A stretch of 10,726 nt of DNA from JBDNIO01 sp041688215 (lineage in GTDB: Bacteria; Pseudomonadota; Gammaproteobacteria; Nevskiales; Salinisphaeraceae), in NCBI GenBank assembly GCA_041688215.1, contig JBDNIO010000007.1, positions 1-10,726 of the forward strand, written 5' to 3'. Position 1 is the first letter of the stretch. Each line of letters starts with the position of its first letter. Position numbers and translations under genes: made by a program. This document shows, piece after piece, positions 1-5,241 of this stretch. A model generated the notes under the pieces. That model was not told the DNA's origin and did no database searches. It was given only the letters and a program-made list of their open reading frames with translations.

Positions 1-586
1 CCAGTGCGCGGTGCTGCATACCCACAACCGCCGGCTGGATTTGCATCCGCATGTGCATATCGTGGTGCCCGGCGGCGGCATCGATGTGCGGCGCCGGCAA
101 TTTAGAAAGCTCAAAGGAGGGTATCTGTTCAACGCCTTTGCACTGGCGCGTGTGTTTCGGGCCCGCATGCTCGCCGCGCTGCAGCGAGAAGAGTTGTCGA
201 TCCCGGCCGGCATGCCGGCGAAGTGGGTCGTGGATTGCCGCAACGTCGGTCGCGGCGAGCCGGCGTTGAAGTACCTGTCACGGTATCTGTATCGCGGCGT
301 GATTCGCGAGCGCGACTTGCTGGCCTATGACGCGGCCGCGGGTACCGTCACCTTCGGCTATCAGGATGCACAAACCGGGCGGCCGGCCACGCGTACGTTA
401 CCGATCGCCGACTTCCTCTGGCGGGTGCTGATACATGTGTTACCCACCGGCTTTCGGCGGGTGCGCGATTATGGCTTTCTGCACGGCAACGCCAAGCGAC
501 GGCTGACTCTAGTGCAACTCCTGCTGCGGGTATTGATTGCCGATCCGGCGCCACGCGCCCGACCGCCGGTGTGTTGTCCCGTGTTC
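1..586 (+). mobile_element. IS91-family element remnant, right part only
   Basis: The stretch is the 3' part of an IS91-type rolling-circle insertion sequence, recognised only through its transposase. The left end lies outside the window. The right limit is placed where the reading frame of a response regulator on the opposite strand breaks off (581-586). The bases there read GAAC on the minus strand, which is the tetranucleotide IS91 is known to insert next to (GAAC or CAAG). No inverted-repeat ends or target duplication are expected for this family, and none are seen. A small hairpin (GGCGC, CAC, GCGCC) lies about 25 bases before the break. The transposase appears to lose its last part here, so a decayed or recombined 3' end is as likely as a clean oriIS boundary. 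Confidence 0.7.
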
Positions 587-595
587 CATGCGTAA
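2..595 (+). CDS. IS91-family transposase (HUH/Y2 type), partial at both ends
   Basis: This is the C-terminal part of a rolling-circle (HUH) transposase that nicks and rejoins single DNA strands at the ends of its element. The frame is open to the window edge, so the true start is outside; a GTG at 11 is only the first start-like codon inside. Counting from that GTG, the metal-binding HUH motif is HPHVH with H14 and H16, followed by VVPGGG. The two-tyrosine motif is YLSRY (Y88 and Y92). A conserved late block, LPTGFRRVRDYGFLHGNAKR, lies at about 144-163. Family members usually carry further residues, often with a cysteine pair, after the point reached here. This frame instead ends at CCPVFHA and a TAA at 593-595 that lies in antisense DNA of the neighbouring response-regulator fragment. 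The stop therefore seems accidental and the protein truncated. The family call is firm; activity is unlikely. Confidence 0.85.
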   Translation, partial: QCAVLHTHNRRLDLHPHVHIVVPGGGIDVRRRQFRKLKGGYLFNAFALARVFRARMLAALQREELSIPAGMPAKWVVDCRNVGRGEPALKYLSRYLYRGVIRERDLLAYDAAAGTVTFGYQDAQTGRPATRTLPIADFLWRVLIHVLPTGFRRVRDYGFLHGNAKRRLTLVQLLLRVLIADPAPRARPPVCCPVFHA

Positions 596-763
596 ATCGC
601 TGATCACCAGATCAGGCCGCGCCTTGAGCGCTTCGGCCATGGCGGTTTCACCATCATCGGCGGTGCGCACCTTGTAACCTTCCGATTCCAGGCAGATGGA
701 AAGCAACCGGCTCATGCCGGGATCGTCGTCGACGATCAGGATATCACCACGTTTTCTTGCCAC
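581..763 (-). pseudogene. glrR: GlrR/QseF-like response regulator, N-terminal receiver fragment
   Basis: This is the first third or so of a response-regulator receiver domain, which takes a phosphate from a partner histidine kinase. From a GTG start at 761-763 it reads LIVDDDPG (acidic pocket D12-D14), then LESEGYKVRTADDGE, then PDLVISDLRM with phosphoacceptor D56. The start is well supported: AGGAAG lies 5 bases upstream of the GTG. The DDDPG opening and the ISDLRM block resemble the sigma-54 activator GlrR (YfhA/QseF), where the next residues are an acidic pair before MDG. The EH read at 581-586 may thus still be native. After that the frame runs into transposase DNA, and the rest of the receiver, any AAA+ domain and any DNA-binding domain are absent from this window. 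The receiver call is firm. The GlrR assignment is inference from a short segment; NtrC-like relatives are the alternative. Confidence 0.72.
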
Positions 764-816
764 ACTGTCTTCCTGGTGAAAATAGGTTCGCGTTGAATTC
801 CAGATGCATGAGACGT

Positions 817-864
817 TGTAGGGCAAGCGTGCCGCTTGCCAGCAAGTCACGGACTTGCCCTACA
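817..864. repeat. Double-hairpin palindromic repeat, copy 1
   Basis: The unit has 11-base perfect inverted ends (TGTAGGGCAAG at 817-827, CTTGCCCTACA at 854-864) enclosing two back-to-back hairpins. The first is GGCAAGCG/CGCTTGCC with loop TGC (822-840). The second is GCAAGTC/GACTTGC with a 3-base loop (842-858). An inverted copy lies at 3171-3223; positions 818-840 are the exact reverse complement of 3201-3223 (23 bases). The layout is that of a REP/BIME-like intergenic repeat. It sits 54 bases upstream of the glrR-like start, so it would fall in that gene's leader or promoter. No T-run follows on either strand, so a simple intrinsic terminator is less likely. Confidence 0.8.
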
Positions 865-914
865 GGGGCAAACCCTTTACCTGAGGCTTATGCATAATCG
901 CCAAGCATTCTAAC

Positions 915-951
915 AAAGCAAAACGGAATAAGTAGCAGCTACAAGCTGCTA
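915..951 (-). terminator. Possible terminator after rmlB
   Basis: A perfect 8-base stem, TAGCAGCT/AGCTGCTA with a 3-base loop, lies at 933-951, starting 17 bases beyond the rmlB stop. On the minus strand it is followed by CTTATTCCGTTTTGCTTTG, which is T-rich but interrupted. Position and orientation suit transcription ending after rmlB. The imperfect T-tract leaves open that it is another dispersed palindrome. Confidence 0.4.
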
Positions 952-967
952 TCGACGGGTGAGGGAA

Positions 968-2083
968 TCAGGCTGGACTGACGACGCGCCCGTACTGGTG
1001 TTGCAGCCAGTGCCGATGTTCCCCGCGCATGACGCTGCGCCACCAGGCTTCATTGTGCAGATACCAGTTCACTGTTTTCTGCAGGCCGCTGGTAAAGGTT
1101 TCCTGCGGCTCAAAGCCCAGTTGGTGGCGAATTTTGGCGGGGTTGATTGCATAACGACGATCGTGGCCCGGACGGTCGCTGACAAAAATTATCAGCTCCT
1201 GGCTTGCACGTCCTGTGGCTGGCGGGGCCTGGGGAAAGCGCTCGGCCAGGGTTGCATCGTGGAGGAACATTTCGTCGATTACGGCACAGATAATGGTGAC
1301 CAGTTCCAGATTGCTGTGTTCCTCGTTGCCGCCGATATTATAGGTTTCGCCGACCTGGCCGGCGTTCAGCACCGCGGCAATGCCACGACAATGGTCCTGC
1401 ACATACAGCCAGTCACGCACGTTGCTGCCATCGCCATACACCGGCAGGGACTCGCCCTGCAGGATATTGGTGATCATGAGCGCAACCAGCTTTTCCGGAA
1501 ACTGGTACGGGCCGTAATTGTTGGAACAGTTACTGGTCGTCACCTGCAGGCCGTAGGTGTGATGGTAAGCCCGCACCAGATGATCCGAGGCCGCCTTGCT
1601 GGCTGAGTAAGGAGAATTGGGGGCATAGGGCGTGGTTTCGGAGAACGCCGCGTCGTCCCAGTCCAAGTCGCCGTAGACCTCGTCGGTGGAAACATGGTGA
1701 AAGCGATGCGCCCTCCCCGCGCCCTGATCCAGCCATACTTCCCGAGCCGCCTGCAACAATGCGTGGGTGCCCACCACATTGGTTTGTATGAAACTGTCTG
1801 GCCCGTCGATTGAGCGATCCACATGCGACTCGGCGGCGAAATGCACGATGGTATCTATACTTTCCTCGGCCAGCAGTTGAGCGATTCTTTCCTGCTCGAG
1901 GATGTCCGCATGCACGAAACGGTAACCAGGCTTGTCTTCCAGCGCCTGTAAATTGGCCTGATTACCGGCATAGGTCAGCGCGTCCAGCGCCACAACCTTG
2001 GCGTCGGGCTGCTGCTCCAGCCAGTAATGGCAGAAGTTGGCGCCGATGAATCCGGCTGCGCCGGTGACCAGTAAATTAGGCAT
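968..2083 (-). CDS. rmlB: dTDP-glucose 4,6-dehydratase
   Basis: This enzyme converts dTDP-glucose to dTDP-4-keto-6-deoxyglucose with bound NAD+. It is the second step of dTDP-L-rhamnose synthesis and supplies sugar for O-antigen or exopolysaccharide in the cytoplasm. The 371-residue protein has the usual extended SDR layout. The NAD-binding GAAGFIG is at 8-14, and FAAESHVDRSI, a family hallmark, at 82-92. The catalytic TDE triad is at 133-135 inside VSTDEVYGD, and the YSASK pair (Y159, K163) follows. NCSNNYGPYQFPEKL is at 185-199 and GDGSNVRDWLYVQDH at 217-231. Length is close to the usual 350-370. The ATG at 2081-2083 gives the MPNLLVTGAAG start expected for the family, but no clear Shine-Dalgarno precedes it. 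Its usual partners rmlA, rmlC and a complete rmlD are absent here; only a scrap of rmlD lies just upstream. Rhamnose synthesis would need those functions elsewhere in the genome. Confidence 0.96.
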   Translation of the reverse strand: MPNLLVTGAAGFIGANFCHYWLEQQPDAKVVALDALTYAGNQANLQALEDKPGYRFVHADILEQERIAQLLAEESIDTIVHFAAESHVDRSIDGPDSFIQTNVVGTHALLQAAREVWLDQGAGRAHRFHHVSTDEVYGDLDWDDAAFSETTPYAPNSPYSASKAASDHLVRAYHHTYGLQVTTSNCSNNYGPYQFPEKLVALMITNILQGESLPVYGDGSNVRDWLYVQDHCRGIAAVLNAGQVGETYNIGGNEEHSNLELVTIICAVIDEMFLHDATLAERFPQAPPATGRASQELIIFVSDRPGHDRRYAINPAKIRHQLGFEPQETFTSGLQKTVNWYLHNEAWWRSVMRGEHRHWLQHQYGRVVSPA

Positions 2084-2148
2084 AAGCTTGCTTGTCTGTT
2101 GTTGATTCCTGCCGCCGCACTTCGCTCAGCATACGGACCAGAATCTGG

Positions 2149-2241
2149 CGCATGTTCCTCGATGGCGCAGATAAAATCATACCAACTGGTCGCTACGGCG
2201 TCGCTATAATGCCAAATTCCGCACACTTCAGGAGCATACCG
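2149..2241 (-). pseudogene. rmlD: Relic of rmlD (dTDP-4-dehydrorhamnose reductase), C-terminal piece
   Basis: Between the transporter gene and rmlB, the minus strand encodes APEVCGIWHYSDAVATSWYD, continuing into FICAIEEHA. It resembles the C-terminal-domain segment of RmlD proteins, in which a G-I/L-Y/W-H-W/Y-x-D-A-G motif is followed by S-W-Y-D-F and an AI-x-E-E helix. RmlD is the last enzyme of dTDP-L-rhamnose synthesis and often lies beside rmlB. No similarity is recognisable further upstream (RLLVRPFHAR) or downstream (DSGPYAERSAAAG). The NADPH-binding domain and catalytic Tyr/Lys are missing, and the frame runs out of phase over the rmlB start. I read it as a decayed leftover of an rmlD-rmlB pair. 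The assignment rests on about 25-30 residues and is from memory of the family. Confidence 0.55.
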
Positions 2242-2302
2242 AGCGTGGAATGGTCTGACTAATAGTCGGGATGATCTGTAGTAGATAGTCGCTTTTGAAA
2301 AC

Positions 2303-3091
2303 TCAATCCATCCAGATACCGAATCCAGCGGTGATCAGCAACGCGCCAGCAACCAGGGCGTGACACACAAACGTGCTGCATCGGGGCGCCAGCATACGCG
2401 CCAGACTCAGACCCGCGAGCGCGCCGAATATCATCAGACCCGTGGCCTGCCAGGGAATGACGCGCTCCAGCAGCAGGCTGGTAATTACCGCGGCCAACAG
2501 CGCCGGCAACATGGCCATTTCCGCGCAAGCCACCGCCTGGCCCGGCCGTGCGGAAAAGACACGCCCCAGGGCAGGCACCAGAAAAAGTGTGCCGCTGGCG
2601 CCGAATAAGCCCGCGAATAAACCACCCAGACCGCCGCCGAACAATGGCAAGCCAAGACTCAACTGCGGCCGATCTGCATCACCCAACTTCAAAGGTTTCA
2701 GCGCCGCAAGGCCACCCCGGGGCCAGGCAATAATTGCGCCCGTGCGTTGCACCAGCAGCATTATCACAACCGCCAGGACGATCAGTAGCAGGATAAATAC
2801 AGGCTCGAGTGCGGCATCCCCCAGCACTGTGGAAATCCAGACGCCGGCCGGCACTGCGACTGCCGCAACAAGCGCAAAGGGCCAGATCATGCCCGGTACT
2901 GGCAGTCGGGCGCGTACGCCATCGCCCGCGGTAATCGTTGCCATGACGACCAGCATGCACAGGTTCATGGCCATGGCATCGCCCAGAGGCGTCGCAAGCA
3001 ATAGATTCAGTAGCGCTACGGCCAGTACGCTGGCGCCAAATGCACTAAATCCATAGGCAAAACCGGCGAGAGCGCCTATCAGGAACAGCAT
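2303..3091 (-). CDS. TauE/SafE-family membrane transporter (sulfite/organic anion exporter type)
   Basis: This is an inner-membrane protein of 262 residues, almost entirely hydrophobic, with about seven or eight predicted membrane segments (roughly 2-32, 42-56, 68-90, 95-115, 147-176, 186-208, 214-232, 240-261). The two halves look like an internal duplication, as in the family. GFSAFGASVLAVALLNLLLA at 14-33 and AGLFGASGTLFLVPALGRVF at 160-179 have the same small-residue pattern, each followed by a segment rich in Met and Ala. The glycine-rich FGGGLGGLFAGLFGASG is the clearest family mark. Members export or import sulfite, sulfoacetate or related small anions; the substrate cannot be told here, and no sulfur-metabolism gene is adjacent. 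The ATG at 3089-3091 is preceded by GGA about 8 bases upstream. The gene stands alone, 188 bases after amiB and 219 bases before rmlB. Confidence 0.82.
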   Translation of the reverse strand: MLFLIGALAGFAYGFSAFGASVLAVALLNLLLATPLGDAMAMNLCMLVVMATITAGDGVRARLPVPGMIWPFALVAAVAVPAGVWISTVLGDAALEPVFILLLIVLAVVIMLLVQRTGAIIAWPRGGLAALKPLKLGDADRPQLSLGLPLFGGGLGGLFAGLFGASGTLFLVPALGRVFSARPGQAVACAEMAMLPALLAAVITSLLLERVIPWQATGLMIFGALAGLSLARMLAPRCSTFVCHALVAGALLITAGFGIWMD

Positions 3092-3170
3092 AATAATTCC
3101 GCTGAGCCTTTACTCAGGCTTTGAAGATAGTGGTTATACATTGGCGCCAAATGAAGTGAGTAGAGCTGGA

Positions 3171-3223
3171 GGGCAAGTCTGCGACTTACCTTAATTCAAA
3201 GGCAAGCGGCACGCTTGCCCTAC
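3171..3223. repeat. Double-hairpin palindromic repeat, copy 2 (inverted)
   Basis: This copy lies between amiB and the transporter gene. Its two hairpins come in the reverse order to copy 1: GGCAAGTC/GACTTACC with loop TGC (3172-3190, one mismatch), a 10-base spacer, then GGCAAGCG/CGCTTGCC with loop GCA (3201-3219) ending in CTAC. Positions 3201-3223 are identical to the reverse complement of 818-840. The longer spacer and the single stem mismatch show it has diverged from copy 1. It starts 57 bases beyond the amiB stop and could shape or end the amiB transcript, though no T-run is present. Confidence 0.78.
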
Positions 3224-3279
3224 ACACTGTCATGCCTTTTGGGATCCAGGGGTTGGCGGCTGATAGGGGCGGTGCAACG

Positions 3280-4617
3280 CTACGGTGTTGAAGCCGCTAG
3301 GGTTTCGCCGGTGCGTGGGATGGTCAGTTCGCGCCCGACCCGTATCAGATCGTTACTCAGGCCGTTGACGCGACGTAAATTTTCAACCCGCACCCCGTAT
3401 TGCTCGGCAATACCGGACACAGTATCCCCCGGCCGAACCGTGTGCACACGCGGCGAGCCGTTGGCGTAAACGGCCGGACGGTAGCTAGCCACATAGCCTT
3501 TTATGCCGTGTAACAGGGCATTGGCTAATTTTAGCTGATGGCTGCTGCTGCGCAGTCTGTTTTCTTCGGTCGGGTTGGAGATGAACGCAGTTTCCACCAG
3601 CACCGACGGGATATCCGGGGATTTAAGCACCAGAAATCCGGCCTGCTGAACCTTGGACTTGTGCACATCCCCCAAGCTGCGCAAACCACTGAGCAGGCGA
3701 TTGCCCACGTCCAAACTGGCCTCGATACTCGCGCTCTGGGACAAATCCAGCATGAAGGATGCCAGCGCGTCGTCCTTGTCTTTCAGGCTGACGCCACCGA
3801 CCAGATCCGCCGCGTTCTCGCGTTGCGCCAGCCAGCGGGCATGTTCGCTGGTGGCGCCCCGGCTGGAAAGTACATACACCGAGGAGCCATGAGCACGCTG
3901 ATCACGAAAGGCATCGGCATGGATGGATACAAACAGATCGGCCTTGGCCGCGCGGGCTTTTTCTATGCGCTCGCGCAGGCCCACGTAGTAGTCGCCGTCG
4001 CGGATGAGGACCGCGTGCATTTCGGGTTGTTTGTCCACCAGTTTGGCCAGGCGGCGGGCAATTTCCATCACCACGTCTTTTTCACGGGTACCGCGCGGGC
4101 CACTGGCGCCGGGGTCTTCCCCGCCGTGACCGGCGTCGATGGCGACCACGAAATTGCGTACGCTGTAACTCAGTTCCGCGGCCTTGGGCTGGCGCTCGGC
4201 ATTGACCGCGCCGTTGTACAGGTCCACCACCAGACGATGACCATAATCGCCGTTGGGTTCCAGCACGAAACTATTCGCAGTAGCGCGCTCTTGTAGATCA
4301 AGCACGATGCGCAGGTTGTTGCCGTCGCGCACGCCGGTGCGTACATGCGTGACAAAGCCCTTGCCGGCCAGATCATCCGCAAGTGCTTGTGCACGCTGGG
4401 TATCTGGCACATCGATAACCACGCGTTGCGGATTATCCAGGATAAAGAGGGTGTGCTGAACTGGACCGTCGAGGTCGAATACCACGCGCGTGCGATCGGG
4501 TGCGGCCCACAGCCGCACATCCTTGAGTTGGGTGGCATTACCTGCGCCGGCTACTGTGCTGGCAGCGAGCAGTAACGCAGTCAGGCAGCGCCCGAATGTT
4601 CGCCCGTTTGCGCGCAT
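3280..4617 (-). CDS. amiB: N-acetylmuramoyl-L-alanine amidase (AMIN + Amidase_3 + LysM)
   Basis: This periplasmic zinc amidase cuts the bond between N-acetylmuramic acid and the stem peptide, splitting septal murein during cell separation. The 445 residues, the same length as E. coli AmiB, begin with a signal peptide (basic MRANGRTFGR, hydrophobic 11-22, likely cleavage near AGA-GN). An AMIN domain follows (about 29-135), which localises the enzyme to the septum. Amidase_3 spans about 155-377, with zinc ligands H164 (DAGHGG), E179 (REKD) and H233 (SIHADA), and catalytic E342 (VETAFISN). The segment at about 256-300 corresponds to the helix that blocks the active site until EnvC- or NlpD-type activators bind. 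A LysM domain is at 391-434 (HTVRPGDTVSGIAEQYG). A GGAG about 10 bases upstream supports the ATG. It follows tsaE as in E. coli, but mutL is not next. Confidence 0.95.
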   Translation of the reverse strand: MRANGRTFGRCLTALLLAASTVAGAGNATQLKDVRLWAAPDRTRVVFDLDGPVQHTLFILDNPQRVVIDVPDTQRAQALADDLAGKGFVTHVRTGVRDGNNLRIVLDLQERATANSFVLEPNGDYGHRLVVDLYNGAVNAERQPKAAELSYSVRNFVVAIDAGHGGEDPGASGPRGTREKDVVMEIARRLAKLVDKQPEMHAVLIRDGDYYVGLRERIEKARAAKADLFVSIHADAFRDQRAHGSSVYVLSSRGATSEHARWLAQRENAADLVGGVSLKDKDDALASFMLDLSQSASIEASLDVGNRLLSGLRSLGDVHKSKVQQAGFLVLKSPDIPSVLVETAFISNPTEENRLRSSSHQLKLANALLHGIKGYVASYRPAVYANGSPRVHTVRPGDTVSGIAEQYGVRVENLRRVNGLSNDLIRVGRELTIPRTGETLAASTP

Positions 4618-4662
4618 CGTCAGAACACTCCTCGCCGAGGTTTAGATTCCCCCTTGCAAAAA

Positions 4663-4691
4663 ACTCTAGCGCCAAATGAATATAGTTGCAA
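4663..4691 (-). promoter_or_regulatory. Candidate sigma-70 promoter for amiB
   Basis: In the 147-base gap between tsaE and amiB, the minus strand carries TTGCAA (4686-4691), a 17-base spacer and TAGAGT (4663-4668), 46-75 bases before the amiB ATG. Each box matches four of six consensus bases. The spacer contains TTCATTTGGCGC, which recurs at the same distance before the transporter gene. A 7-base inverted pair, CTTGCAA (4653-4659) and TTGCAAG (4686-4692), surrounds the promoter and could be an operator. This is prediction from consensus only. Confidence 0.35.
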
Positions 4692-4764
4692 GCTTTATTA
4701 TTAGAAACAGCAACTCCGGAACACTTGCTTCGATCTGACTTTAGGAAACCGCGCTATCCTGAAA

Positions 4765-5241
4765 TTATTCTTGAGGCATTTCGTCTGTGACCCATGCCAG
4801 CAGACGTTCACCCTGGCCTTTCGCGTCCAGCGTGGCCGTTCTCGCATCGTTGCTATATTGCAGGCCAATGCGCAAATCAAACTCCGGTAGAAAACCAGCG
4901 CCACGTTCAGGCCACTCGACCACAATCCAGTCGCGTTGCGTATCCCATTCCCGCCAGCCGAGGTACTCCAACTCTTCCGGGTCGCCAATCCGGTAAAGAT
5001 CCAGATGCAGCAGGCGCCGATCGCCCAATTCGTAAGGTTCCACCAGCGTATAGCTGGGGCTCACAACCGGGCCCGAGTGGCCAAGCCCGCGGATCAGGGC
5101 GCGCGCCAAGGTGGTTTTGCCCGCGCCCAGATTACCCTCCAAGGCAATCGCCGCGCCGTGGTCCAGAGCTTGCAGCGCGTTTGCCAGCGCACGGCCCAGC
5201 GCCTCGGTACCGGCTGCATCCGGCAGAAAGAGCGGGCTCAA
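4765..5241 (-). CDS. tsaE: tRNA threonylcarbamoyladenosine biosynthesis ATPase TsaE
   Basis: TsaE is the small P-loop ATPase that, with TsaB, TsaD and TsaC, makes the t6A modification at position 37 of ANN-decoding tRNAs in the cytoplasm. The 158-residue protein has Walker A GNLGAGKTT (36-44), SPSYTLVEPY (61-70), HLDLYRIGDPEELEYLG (79-95) and VEWPERG (108-114), all family marks in the usual order and at the usual length. The start is TTG at 5239-5241; its TTGA overlaps the nnr stop by 4 bases, and no ATG or GTG lies close enough upstream. No good Shine-Dalgarno is seen, so translation is probably coupled to nnr. The nnr-tsaE-amiB order is the conserved gammaproteobacterial one. Confidence 0.95.
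   Translation of the reverse strand: MSPLFLPDAAGTEALGRALANALQALDHGAAIALEGNLGAGKTTLARALIRGLGHSGPVVSPSYTLVEPYELGDRRLLHLDLYRIGDPEELEYLGWREWDTQRDWIVVEWPERGAGFLPEFDLRIGLQYSNDARTATLDAKGQGERLLAWVTDEMPQE

Noticed and set aside
878..906. A sigma-54-like site (TTGG then TGCA on the minus strand) upstream of the GlrR-like fragment.
   Set aside because: The distance between the GG and GC pairs is about 7 bases; sigma-54 sites need 10. GlrR-type genes being sigma-54 activators made it tempting, but the spacing is wrong.
959..1606. Long plus-strand open frame of 215 codons opposite rmlB.
   Set aside because: It lies wholly antisense to rmlB, whose motifs are complete and in order; the plus-strand translation shows no recognisable domain.
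2196..2216. A perfect TATAAT on the plus strand between rmlB and the transporter gene.
   Set aside because: No -35 box lies at a suitable distance, there is no plus-strand gene downstream, and the bases lie within the rmlD relic.
2373..3056. Plus-strand open frame of 227 codons opposite the transporter gene.
   Set aside because: It is rich in Ser, Arg, Pro and Ala as expected from the complement of a hydrophobic GC-rich gene, and has no domain; the minus strand encodes a coherent membrane protein.
3538..4296. Plus-strand open frame of 252 codons opposite amiB.
   Set aside because: It is the antisense shadow of the amidase domain, whose zinc ligands and catalytic glutamate read correctly on the minus strand.
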